Shown piece after piece: positions 1 to 6,477 of a stretch of 16,662 bases of DNA. How positions within the stretch are numbered: the stretch's first letter is position 1; each line of letters begins with the position of its first letter. Made by a program: the position numbers and the translations under genes. Origin of the DNA: CAYZJD01 sp964478455 (lineage in GTDB: Bacteria > Acidobacteriota > Terriglobia > Bryobacterales > Bryobacteraceae); contig CAYZJD010000056.1 in the NCBI GenBank assembly GCA_964478455.1, positions 1 through 16,662 of the forward strand, written 5' to 3'. The notes beneath the pieces are model-generated. The model was not told where the DNA came from. It did not search any database and was given only the letters and a program-made list of their open reading frames with translations.

Positions 1-508
1 GCCATTGCCAGCGGAAATGACCGTCTCCATGGGTGAACAGCACCGCCCAACTGAAGGCGAGGAAAGTGACCACCATGGCTTCCATGGGCCAAGAGATGTA
101 GTCGCTGAGCCGCCGGGCATCAAGCGTGACAGCCACAATCGACAGCCGGGGTGGATTGGCGCCGAGCCTGCCTCGAGTCCAAAGGATGAAGCCCCCGATC
201 ATGGAGAAAAACGTGATGACATCAATCGGCGCCATCACCGGCAGGTCGTTCCAGCGGTGCAACGCGACCGGAACCACGAACGCGGAAACGAGGATGGCGT
301 GCTGAGCCAGCAGCAGGGTGCGATACCGCTTCAACCAACGGATTCCCGGCCCATCATAGAATCCCGGTTCGACTGCCACGCCCAGGAAGAAACCGGGCCC
401 GTGGTTCAGCGGGTAATCCCAGAGTCTCCGAACCAGGAAGAAGAGTCGGACGGCAAGAACCAGACTCGCGCTCGCTAGCGGCAGGAACGCATTGCCTTCA
501 GCGCTCAT
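1..508 (-). CDS. Partial multi-pass membrane protein, downstream partner of the GntR regulator
   Basis: The minus strand is open from an ATG at 508 to the left edge (169 residues seen, C-terminus missing). It begins MSAEGNAFLPLASASLVLAV. Hydrophobic stretches lie near residues 8-26, 62-82, 90-110 and 140-157, giving about four membrane helices so far. The start is firm: AGGAGG (complement of 515-520) sits 6 nt upstream, and the ATG overlaps the regulator's TGA as ATGA, so the two genes are probably translationally coupled. I do not recognise the family. A membrane protein directly behind a YtrA-type GntR repressor fits the usual arrangement in which the regulator controls a membrane or ABC export system, but no ATPase is in view. 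The plus-strand reading of the same stretch lacks any protein character and was discarded. Confidence 0.75.
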   Translation of the reverse strand, partial: MSAEGNAFLPLASASLVLAVRLFFLVRRLWDYPLNHGPGFFLGVAVEPGFYDGPGIRWLKRYRTLLLAQHAILVSAFVVPVALHRWNDLPVMAPIDVITFFSMIGGFILWTRGRLGANPPRLSIVAVTLDARRLSDYISWPMEAMVVTFLAFSWAVLFTHGDGHFRWQW

Positions 509-891
509 CGAGAGCCTCCTTTTTCGTGCAACCATTCGAGTTCCCGCTGCACGAAGCCCGCGATCTCGCGGTCATTGAGTCCGGCCAGAACCAGCTGCGT
601 CAGCGCCGTGCGCAGCGGTTTGCGGAGTTCATCTTCGTCGACTTCGCGAGAACGGCGCGAGGCGACGACCGCGCCGGCGCCGTGGCGAACCGCGAGAAAA
701 CCCTCTTGCTGTAACTCGCGGTAAGCGACGGCGATCGTGTTGAGATTGACGCCGAGGTCCCCCGCCACCTGCCGTACCGAGGGGAGAGTCATACCCTCCC
801 GGAGGACGCCGCGGGCAATCAGCGCCTTGATCCCATCCGCGACCTGCTGGTAGAGCGGCCGCTTGTCGTTGACGTCCACCGCCAGGTACAT
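505..891 (-). CDS. GntR-family transcriptional regulator, YtrA subfamily
   Basis: This is a 128-residue DNA-binding repressor. The N-terminal winged helix-turn-helix covers about residues 10-78 and has the typical GntR run: PLYQQVADGIKALIARG, then LPSVRQVAGDLGVNLNT with the recognition helix, then the wing at EGFLAVRHGAGAVV. The C-terminal part (80-128) is a short helical tail. That tail and the total length of about 120-130 aa mark the YtrA subfamily; FadR/HutC types carry a much larger effector domain. The start at 891 gives the conserved 'YQQVADGIK' N-terminus; its ribosome site is weak and the leader appears to be only about 10 nt. The stop overlaps the next gene (ATGA). A palindrome inside its own promoter suggests autoregulation. 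The ligand is unknown. Confidence 0.9.
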   Translation of the reverse strand: MYLAVDVNDKRPLYQQVADGIKALIARGVLREGMTLPSVRQVAGDLGVNLNTIAVAYRELQQEGFLAVRHGAGAVVASRRSREVDEDELRKPLRTALTQLVLAGLNDREIAGFVQRELEWLHEKGGSR

Positions 892-905
892 GGCGCTTCA
901 ATGTC

Positions 906-923
906 TAGTGTATGCATACTCTA
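906..923. promoter_or_regulatory. Probable GntR/YtrA operator palindrome
   Basis: GTATGCATAC at 910-919 is a perfect 10-bp palindrome. It extends as TAG-n-GTATGCATAC-n-CTA over 906-923. It overlaps the -10 box and the spacer of the GntR promoter, so a bound dimer would block RNA polymerase. YtrA-type regulators generally bind inverted GT...AC sites at their own promoter; assigning this palindrome to this regulator is inference. Confidence 0.6.
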
Positions 924-936
924 TACTCTTTGTCAA
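907..936 (-). promoter_or_regulatory. Sigma-70-like promoter of the GntR operon
   Basis: Read on the minus strand, TTGACA (complement of 931-936) matches the -35 consensus perfectly. It is followed after 18 bp by TACACT (complement of 907-912, 4 of 6 matches to TATAAT). Transcription would begin near 900, so the leader before the ATG at 891 is only about 10 nt. Confidence 0.6.
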
Positions 937-1098
937 GCCCAATTCGCCTGCTGGCAATCGTCAATCCTGTTCGCGCCCGGCAGTCCCAGGCAATGGGTAC
1001 AGGGTCCGGGCCGGAAGCTGTTTCCCACGTCACCGCCTGTGGGCTGGATTCCGGACCTGGCCTGTTTGAAATCCCGGGTGACGCGTTCGGGGCCGGGC
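937..1098. other. Intergenic gap with no gene seen
   Basis: This stretch lies between the GntR promoter and the 3' end of the CDGSH gene, both on the minus strand. Reading frames crossing it on either strand lack a ribosome site and protein character. It contains short GC-rich pairings, for example GCCCGG near 976 with CCGGGC near 1012, but nothing I can call a terminator with a T-tract. Confidence 0.4.
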
Positions 1099-1332
1099 CT
1101 ACCCCTTCGGCTGGGGCGGCGGCAGGTCCCGCGCGACGACCTGCGACTGGAAGTTCTGGCGGCGGTGGCTGCCGTCGCAGAACGGCTTGTTCTCCGAGTG
1201 GCCGCAGCGGCACAAAGAGATCACTGTCCGTCCGGAAAGGCCGAACTCCCTGCCCTCGGCGTCCGAGATCACAAAGTCGCCCTCGATTCGCAGAGGGCCA
1301 TTGTTGAGCGGTGTGATTCTTGTCCCAGCCAT
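1099..1332 (-). CDS. CDGSH iron-sulfur domain protein
   Basis: This is a 77-residue protein built around one CDGSH motif at residues 41-56, CRCGHSENKPFCDGSH. It fits the family pattern C-x-C-x2-S-x3-P-x-C-D-G-S-H exactly. C41, C43, C52 and H56 are the expected three-Cys/one-His ligands of a [2Fe-2S] cluster. Such small soluble bacterial proteins are thought to act in redox or iron-sulfur handling; no specific role can be read here. I chose the ATG at 1332 (MAGTRITPLNNG...) because the upstream 20 codons look non-coding and run into the divergent gene. The N-terminal 'ITPLNNGPLRIEGDF' block before the motif is typical of small bacterial CDGSH proteins. No strong ribosome site precedes it, so a leaderless or weak start is possible. 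Confidence 0.88.
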   Translation of the reverse strand: MAGTRITPLNNGPLRIEGDFVISDAEGREFGLSGRTVISLCRCGHSENKPFCDGSHRRQNFQSQVVARDLPPPQPKG

Positions 1333-1373
1333 GTTGCGATGGTAGCAGAGTACGGGACATAGTGAGAATTGCG

Positions 1374-2660
1374 ATGTCGCTCGCTCGCGCATGCTGCGGC
1401 TTGGCGCTGTGCGCGGCCTCCTGGCCTGCCTCGCAGGAGCTCTCTCCGGAGACGCTCTTGCTCGCTCGCATCAAGGTCCACATGGAGGAAAACTTGAAGC
1501 GCCTGCCGAACTACACCTGCCTCCAGACCGTTGAGCGCTCGCGCCGCCTCGCCCCCGCAAGACGGTTCGAACTGGTGGACATTCTCCGGCTCGAGGTGGC
1601 GCTGATCGGACGCAAGGAGCTGTTCTCCTGGCCGGGCGAAGAGAAGTTCCAGGAGGCCGACATCTTTGACTTCGTCCAGGGCGGCGCCATCGGCAACGGC
1701 AACTTCGGCCTTCACGCCTACAGCATCTTCCTCGGCCACGGGCCTGTCTTTAGTTATGCCGGCGAGCGCGACCGCGAGGGACGCAAGACCGTCCGCTACG
1801 ATTACCGCGTGCCGCTCCCCAGCAGCGGGTACAGGATCCGTGTCCCGCCGAAGGAGGCGACCGTCAGCTACCACGGCTCGATCTGGGTGGATGCCGCGAC
1901 TCTCGACTTGGTCCGGCTGGAAGTCCAAGCCGACGATATCCCGCCGGATCTCGGCTTGTCGGCGGCGGCCAACACGATCGAGTACGGGCGCGTGATGATA
2001 GGGGACACGGCGTTCCTCCTCCCCCAATCCTCCGAGCTGTTGATGACCGACCTCGCCGGCAACGAGAGCCGCAATCGCGTCCGCTTCAGCGACTGCCGTC
2101 AGTTCACCGGAGAGTCGTATCTCTCTTTCGGAGACCCGCCGGTAACAGCCCCGGCTGCGCGGGAACCGGTACGGGAGATCCGCTTGCCCGCCGGACTGTC
2201 GCTGGCGCTCGAACTCGAGGGCGAGATCCATTCCTCCAAGTCGCTCGTTGGCGATCCGGTGACCGCCCGGGTCTCCAAGGACGTCAAGAAAGGCGGCGTA
2301 GTGTGGGTCCCCAGAGGCGCGCGCGTGAAAGGGAGGATCGTCCGGATGGAGAGAATCCACGGGAAGCAGCCGACCTTCATCCTCGGTTTGCACTTCCAAA
2401 CGCTCGAATTCGACGGTAAGCGCGGCTCCTTCGACGCTCAGGTGGAATATGTCGCTTCCTTTCTCCAGCCCACGCGGCCCGTGGGCGTTCGTTATCAGAG
2501 CCAGAGAAGTCCTGGCGAAGCCGTCTTTGTGGGAGATTCGCTGAGCGAGCGCCGCCCCGGGCTCTTTCAGTTCCGCGTGGATGGAGACAGCGTCTACCTC
2601 CCGCGCGGCTTTCTAATGATGTGGAAGACCGCTGGTCCATCCGTTCCGGAGAAACCGTGA
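1374..2660 (+). CDS. Secreted two-domain protein of unknown function
   Basis: This is a 428-residue exported protein. The first 20 residues (MSLARACCGLALCAASWPAS) form a plausible signal peptide. Residues about 25-245 make a beta-rich domain containing 'LPNYTCLQTVER' and 'IWVDAATLDLVRLEVQ', which loosely resembles LolA-like lipoprotein-binding folds. Residues about 268-345 contain 'IHSSKSLVGDPVTARVSKDV' and 'VWVPRGARVKGRI', a small beta-domain pattern that recalls the TrbI/VirB10-like beta domain. Both resemblances are impressions from motifs. An in-frame GTG at 1362 is an alternative start. The 3' end overlaps the GH88 gene by 4 nt (GTGA), which suggests co-translation. Only 41 bp separate this start from the divergent CDGSH start. 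Confidence 0.7.
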   Translation: MSLARACCGLALCAASWPASQELSPETLLLARIKVHMEENLKRLPNYTCLQTVERSRRLAPARRFELVDILRLEVALIGRKELFSWPGEEKFQEADIFDFVQGGAIGNGNFGLHAYSIFLGHGPVFSYAGERDREGRKTVRYDYRVPLPSSGYRIRVPPKEATVSYHGSIWVDAATLDLVRLEVQADDIPPDLGLSAAANTIEYGRVMIGDTAFLLPQSSELLMTDLAGNESRNRVRFSDCRQFTGESYLSFGDPPVTAPAAREPVREIRLPAGLSLALELEGEIHSSKSLVGDPVTARVSKDVKKGGVVWVPRGARVKGRIVRMERIHGKQPTFILGLHFQTLEFDGKRGSFDAQVEYVASFLQPTRPVGVRYQSQRSPGEAVFVGDSLSERRPGLFQFRVDGDSVYLPRGFLMMWKTAGPSVPEKP

Positions 2661-3790
2661 TTCACTTCGACGCCGAAAACGACCGCCAGTTGTTCGAGGA
2701 GACTCTTCAATTCGCCGCCGCCCAGGTCAAGCGCCTTGTGGAGCGTTACCCGGATTTCTATCCCATGTACACCCACCGTGGCCGCTGGAAACATGACCTG
2801 CCTGCCTGGACGCACTGGTGCGACGGATTTCTCCCCGGAATCATGTGGATCCTCCATTCCAGGCAGGGAGTGAACGGCGCCGAGGCCGAGTGGTGGCGCG
2901 AGCGGGCCGTGCGCTATTCGCGTCCGCTCGAACCGAGACAGTTCGACCGCGAGGTCCACGACCTCGGCTTCATCTTCATGTCAACCTACTTTCGCTGGCT
3001 GCGCCTGGCCTCTGATCCGGCGCTCCGCGATGTGCTCGTCCAGGCCGGGCGTACCATGGCCATGCGGTTTCAGGAGAAGGGGCAGTATCTGCGGTCGTTC
3101 GTCTCGGAGGATTCGCTGTTCATCGACATCATGATGAACGTCGGCCTCATCTTCTATGCGGCTCGCGAGACCCGCGACAAGAAGCTCCTTGACATCGCCA
3201 CGCGGCACTGCCTCACCACGCGGCGCGTTCTCGTGCGAGGCGACGGGTCCACCGCCCACGAAGGGATCTTCGACCTCAACACGGGCGAGTTCCTCCGCGA
3301 GGGCACGCACCAGGGTTTCCGCGGAGACTCCTGTTGGTCGCGCGGGCAGGCCTGGGCGCTGTACGGATTCAATACGAGCTACCGCTACAGCGGCGACAGG
3401 CGCTTCCTCGACACCGCCGAAGCTTGCGCTGGTTACTACATCGAGCACACCCCGGCCGATGGGATTCCCCCCTGGGATTACGACGCGCCGGAGGAAAGCG
3501 GTAAACTCCTCGATACGTCCGCCGCCGCCATCGCGGCCTCCGGGCTCCTTCAGCTCAGCAGGACCACGCGTGACCGGGCCCGGGCCCTCCTGTACCGCTC
3601 GACCGCCTTGCGAATCCTTCGAACCCTCTGCCAGAGACATCTCGCGAAAGACGATCCCGAATGGGAAGGCATCCTCAAGGGCGGCGTCTATCACCTCCAC
3701 AAGGGGCTGGGAGTTGACGAGTCCGTGATGTGGGGAGAATACTTCTTCGTGGAGGCCCTCGATGAAGCTTTGCGCCTGATGATTCCCTGA
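2657..3790 (+). CDS. Unsaturated glucuronyl hydrolase, glycoside hydrolase family 88
   Basis: GH88 enzymes remove the 4,5-unsaturated uronic acid that polysaccharide lyases leave on the non-reducing end of glycosaminoglycan or related oligosaccharides. They act by hydrating the double bond. The 377-residue product is the length of the characterised Bacillus enzyme and has the (alpha/alpha)6-barrel hallmarks: 'HDLGFIFM' (Asp about 102), 'FIDIMMN' (Asp about 157) and 'HQGFRGDSCWSRGQAWALYGF'. By family knowledge the two Asp residues are catalytic. No signal peptide is seen, so action is likely cytoplasmic on imported di- or oligosaccharides. I prefer the GTG at 2657 over the GTG at 2621 because GGAG lies 5 nt upstream and GTGA overlaps the previous stop. 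No polysaccharide lyase is in the window, so the source of substrate is unseen. Confidence 0.9.
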   Translation: MIHFDAENDRQLFEETLQFAAAQVKRLVERYPDFYPMYTHRGRWKHDLPAWTHWCDGFLPGIMWILHSRQGVNGAEAEWWRERAVRYSRPLEPRQFDREVHDLGFIFMSTYFRWLRLASDPALRDVLVQAGRTMAMRFQEKGQYLRSFVSEDSLFIDIMMNVGLIFYAARETRDKKLLDIATRHCLTTRRVLVRGDGSTAHEGIFDLNTGEFLREGTHQGFRGDSCWSRGQAWALYGFNTSYRYSGDRRFLDTAEACAGYYIEHTPADGIPPWDYDAPEESGKLLDTSAAAIAASGLLQLSRTTRDRARALLYRSTALRILRTLCQRHLAKDDPEWEGILKGGVYHLHKGLGVDESVMWGEYFFVEALDEALRLMIP

Positions 3791-3839
3791 CACAGCGCCA
3801 GAATCGGGTCGGGGAGTCGAGCTTCTTGAGGAAAACGCC

Positions 3840-4301
3840 ATGTCCGATCTCAAGCTGACTATCCGCGCGTTTCGCGAAGGCGATACGATTCCAAGAGTGC
3901 ATACCTGTGAAGGCGCCGACCTCTCCCCGGCTCTCGAGTGGGAGGGCGAGCCGCCAGGAACGAAGGCTTTCACGCTGATCGTGGACGATCCGGACGCGCC
4001 GGTGGGTACCTGGAACCACTGGTTGCTGTGGGACATCCCGGCTTCGGTCCGCGCTTTGCCGCAAGGCTTCAAACCGGGGCAGGTCGGGCTCAGCGGCACG
4101 AACGATTTCGGCCGCCAGGGCTACGGCGGCCCTTGCCCGCCCAAAGGGCACGGGCCTCACCGCTACTATTTCCGGCTGTATGCCCTGGATGCGGCTTCGT
4201 TGAACCTCGCCGCCGGCGCGAAGCGCGCCGCCGTCGATCGCGCCATCAGGGGCCACGTGCTGGCCGAAGCGCAGTACATGGGACGCTACGAGCGCCGCTA
4301 G
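3840..4301 (+). CDS. YbhB/YbcL-family PEBP (Raf kinase inhibitor-like) protein
   Basis: This is a 153-residue phosphatidylethanolamine-binding-protein fold. Both signature regions are present: 'DDPDAP' at 49-54 with 'TWNHWLLWDIP' after it, and 'YGGPCPPKGHGPHRYYF' from 95. Together they form the anion-binding pocket in this family. The length and the first residues (MSDLKLTIRAFREGDTIP) match cytoplasmic bacterial YbhB members, and no signal peptide is present. The biological role of bacterial PEBPs is unsettled. GAGG at 3828-3831 lies 8 nt before the ATG. It follows GH88 by 49 bp on the same strand with no clear terminator, so read-through is possible, but no functional link is evident. Confidence 0.93.
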   Translation: MSDLKLTIRAFREGDTIPRVHTCEGADLSPALEWEGEPPGTKAFTLIVDDPDAPVGTWNHWLLWDIPASVRALPQGFKPGQVGLSGTNDFGRQGYGGPCPPKGHGPHRYYFRLYALDAASLNLAAGAKRAAVDRAIRGHVLAEAQYMGRYERR

Positions 4302-4411
4302 CGGGCATCACCTGCCGCCCCATCTGACCGGCACATAGAAACCAGTCTGATCCCACAGGGGCCTGCTCCTGGGCGATAATACGGCTTCTGCGCCCGGTTC
4401 ATTGAAACCGC
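4302..4411 (+). promoter_or_regulatory. Gap before the glycan operon, possible -10 box
   Basis: GATAAT at 4375-4380 is a fair -10 hexamer about 30 nt before the GT2 start. No convincing -35 element stands 16-18 bp upstream, so the promoter call is weak. A small CAGG/CCTG pairing lies just before it. No ribosome site is obvious before the ATG at 4412. Confidence 0.25.
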
Positions 4412-5761
4412 ATGTCCAAGCTCATCTCGGTCATCATTCCCGTTTACAACGACGCGGAACACCTGCGCGCCTGCCTGGAGCACTTGGCCCGTTCTTCATC
4501 TCCGTATCACGAGTGCATCGTAGTCGATGACGGATCCACCGACGGCTCGGCCGAGCTAGCTCGGCGGTTGGGCGCCCAGCTTCTGTCCACCGGCGGCCGC
4601 ACCGGCCCCGCTCATGCCCGGAACCTCGGGGCGCGGAAGGCCACGGGCGAGATCCTGTTCTTCCTCGATTCCGACGTGTGCGTCCATCACGATACGCTGG
4701 CTCGCCTCCAGGCTGCGTTCGCCGAGGATGCGGAGCTTGACGCACTGATCGGCTCCTACGACGACTCGCCCCAGTCGAAGGATTTCCTCTCGCAGTACAA
4801 GAACCTGATGCACTGCTTCGTGCATCAGCGCGGCCGGCGACAGGCATGTACTTTTTGGAGCGGGTGTGGCGCAGTGCGGCGGGACGTTTTCCTGGAGCAC
4901 GCCGGGTTCAACGAAACGGAATTCCGCCGGCCGGCCGTCGAGGACATTGAGCTCGGCTACCGGATGTTCACCGCCAGCCGGAAGATGATCCTGGACAAGG
5001 GGCTCCAGGTCAAGCACCTCAAGCGCTGGACCTTCTGGGGCCTGATCAAGACCGATATCTTCGATCGCGGGATTCCCTGGACGGAGCTGATCCTGCGCGA
5101 CCGCCACATGCCCAACGACCTGAACCTGGAGTTAAGCCAGCGGGTCAGCGTTGCGCTGGCTTTCCTGTTGATGGGCGTGGCGCTGGCCGCGACGCTCGTC
5201 TGGGGCTGGTACTTCCTCACCCCGCTGGTGGCGGTGCTGATGTTCCTGCTGGCGCGCTACTGGGTGGAGGGCGCTTCCGAGCGGCGCTCTCCGGCCGTGG
5301 TGGCGGCCATGACCATCGCCACCGGGGTCATCGTCTGGCGCGCCATGACCCACGACATGAAGGGCATTGTGCCGCCGCTGCTGCTCGGCTACCTCTTGCT
5401 CTTCCTGCGCCATCGCTACGCTTACAGCGATCCAAGAAGGCGCCGCTGGAGCGGTTTCCTTCTTGCCGCCTACATCGTTGGCGCGCTCGGCCTGATGTTC
5501 TCCTATTTCCCGGCGCATATCCTGATCTTCACGTTCTTCGTGATCGCGGCGGCCATTGTCGTCCTGAACACGCAGTTCTACTTCTTTCTCGCCGCCAAAC
5601 AGGGGAGGGTGTTCGCGCTGGCGGCGATTCCCTTCCACCTCCTCTACCACCTCTACAACGGCCTCTCGTTCTTTGTCGGCCTGCTTCATTACGGATGGCG
5701 CAGCTTCTTTCACAGGAAATCGGCGCTCGAGCCGGTGCCCCGAGGCAATGGGCGGCAATAA
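4412..5761 (+). CDS. Membrane-anchored family 2 glycosyltransferase
   Basis: The 449-residue protein has a cytoplasmic GT-A domain in residues 1-240 followed by a membrane domain. Inverting GT2 features are in order: 'SVIIPVYNDAEHL' from residue 6, 'VVDDGSTDGS' with DDGS at 39-42 for nucleotide-sugar binding, the DSD metal motif at 86-88, 'FWSGCGAVRRDVF' in the acceptor region, and Glu-Asp at 178-179 as the likely base region. From about 245 to 440 come some six or seven hydrophobic helices, ending in 'IPFHLLYHLYNGLSFFVGLL'. The enzyme probably transfers a sugar to a lipid-linked or membrane acceptor. It overlaps the deacetylase gene by 14 nt and is the first gene of a three-gene surface-glycan operon. 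Sugar donor and acceptor cannot be read from sequence. Confidence 0.9.
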   Translation: MSKLISVIIPVYNDAEHLRACLEHLARSSSPYHECIVVDDGSTDGSAELARRLGAQLLSTGGRTGPAHARNLGARKATGEILFFLDSDVCVHHDTLARLQAAFAEDAELDALIGSYDDSPQSKDFLSQYKNLMHCFVHQRGRRQACTFWSGCGAVRRDVFLEHAGFNETEFRRPAVEDIELGYRMFTASRKMILDKGLQVKHLKRWTFWGLIKTDIFDRGIPWTELILRDRHMPNDLNLELSQRVSVALAFLLMGVALAATLVWGWYFLTPLVAVLMFLLARYWVEGASERRSPAVVAAMTIATGVIVWRAMTHDMKGIVPPLLLGYLLLFLRHRYAYSDPRRRRWSGFLLAAYIVGALGLMFSYFPAHILIFTFFVIAAAIVVLNTQFYFFLAAKQGRVFALAAIPFHLLYHLYNGLSFFVGLLHYGWRSFFHRKSALEPVPRGNGRQ

Positions 5762-6476
5762 GTCCGCTGTTCTGACGTATCACTCGATCGACCCGAGCGG
5801 ATCGGTCATCTCCACGTACCCAGAATTGTTCCGCCGCCAGATGTCGCTGCTCGCCGAGCGGGTGGTCCCGGTCGTCGCCCTCGCCCAGGTGCGGCAGACG
5901 CCTGGCGCCCTTGCCTTGACATTCGACGACGGCTACCGGAATTTCGAAACCGAGGCCCTTCCAGTCCTGGAGAAATACCGCTTTCCCGCGACCGTCTTCG
6001 TGGTGACCGGGCGCTGCGGCCAGTCCAAGGATTGGGCCCCGCGCCAGGGCATCATGCCGCCGCTCGCGCTGATGGACTGGGAAGCTCTCCGGCGCGTCGC
6101 CGCCGCGGGGGTCGAGCTGGGTGCGCACACGGTGAGCCATCCCGTGCTCCCGTCGTTGTCCGAAGAAGCGGCGGAGCGGGAACTGCGCGAGTGCCGTGAC
6201 GAGCTTCAGCACCGCCTCGGAAAGCCGGTCCGGGCCGTGTCCTATCCTTACGGCATCTCGAACCCGGCGGTTCGCCGGGTCGCGGCGAGGCACTACCAAC
6301 TCGCCTGCGGCACAAAGCTCGGCTACGTCTCCGAACACTCGGATCCTTGGGACCTCCGGCGGATCGACGCTTACTACCTCCGGCGCGCGAACCTCTTCGA
6401 ACACGTGACAACCGGGCAAGGCGGAGCCTACTTGGCCCTGCGGCGGCTTCTGCGTATCCTTCGTGGGAGGCCTTGA
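5748..6476 (+). CDS. Polysaccharide deacetylase (NodB/CE4 homology domain)
   Basis: This is a 242-residue CE4-type enzyme. Such enzymes hydrolyse N- or O-acetyl groups on sugars using a metal held by Asp-His-His. Motif 1 is TFDDGYR (TFDDG at 58-62, with base and metal Asp). Motif 2 is HTVSH at 127-131 (metal His pair). Motif 3 is SYPYG at 165-169. All key residues are present, so it should be active. There is no signal peptide or membrane helix, so it would act on a cytoplasmic or lipid-linked intermediate before export. I chose the ATG at 5748 because 'MGGNKSAVLTYHSID' starts at the usual family N-terminus; the longer frame from 5673 lies inside the GT2 gene. It overlaps GT2 by 14 nt, and the GT4 start follows its stop after 1 nt, so the three genes are surely co-transcribed. 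Confidence 0.92.
   Translation: MGGNKSAVLTYHSIDPSGSVISTYPELFRRQMSLLAERVVPVVALAQVRQTPGALALTFDDGYRNFETEALPVLEKYRFPATVFVVTGRCGQSKDWAPRQGIMPPLALMDWEALRRVAAAGVELGAHTVSHPVLPSLSEEAAERELRECRDELQHRLGKPVRAVSYPYGISNPAVRRVAARHYQLACGTKLGYVSEHSDPWDLRRIDAYYLRRANLFEHVTTGQGGAYLALRRLLRILRGRP
6465..6470 (+). promoter_or_regulatory. Strong ribosome binding site deciding the GT4 start
   Basis: GGGAGG lies 7 nt before the ATG at 6478, inside the last codons of the deacetylase gene. It favours this ATG over the in-frame GTG at 6463. Confidence 0.8.
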
Positions 6477-6477
6477 A

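Noticed and set aside
5..478. Open plus-strand frame of 157 codons
   Set aside because: It is low-complexity, charged and proline-rich with no domain. The minus strand here encodes a clear hydrophobic membrane protein with a perfect ribosome site.
905..1483. Several overlapping frames on both strands around the GntR-CDGSH gap
   Set aside because: They cross the GntR promoter and the CDGSH gene, have no ribosome site and show composition typical of antisense GC-rich shadows.
1269..2399. 376-codon minus-strand frame antisense to the secreted protein
   Set aside because: It is a GC-rich shadow: no motif, while the plus strand has a signal peptide and consistent protein character.
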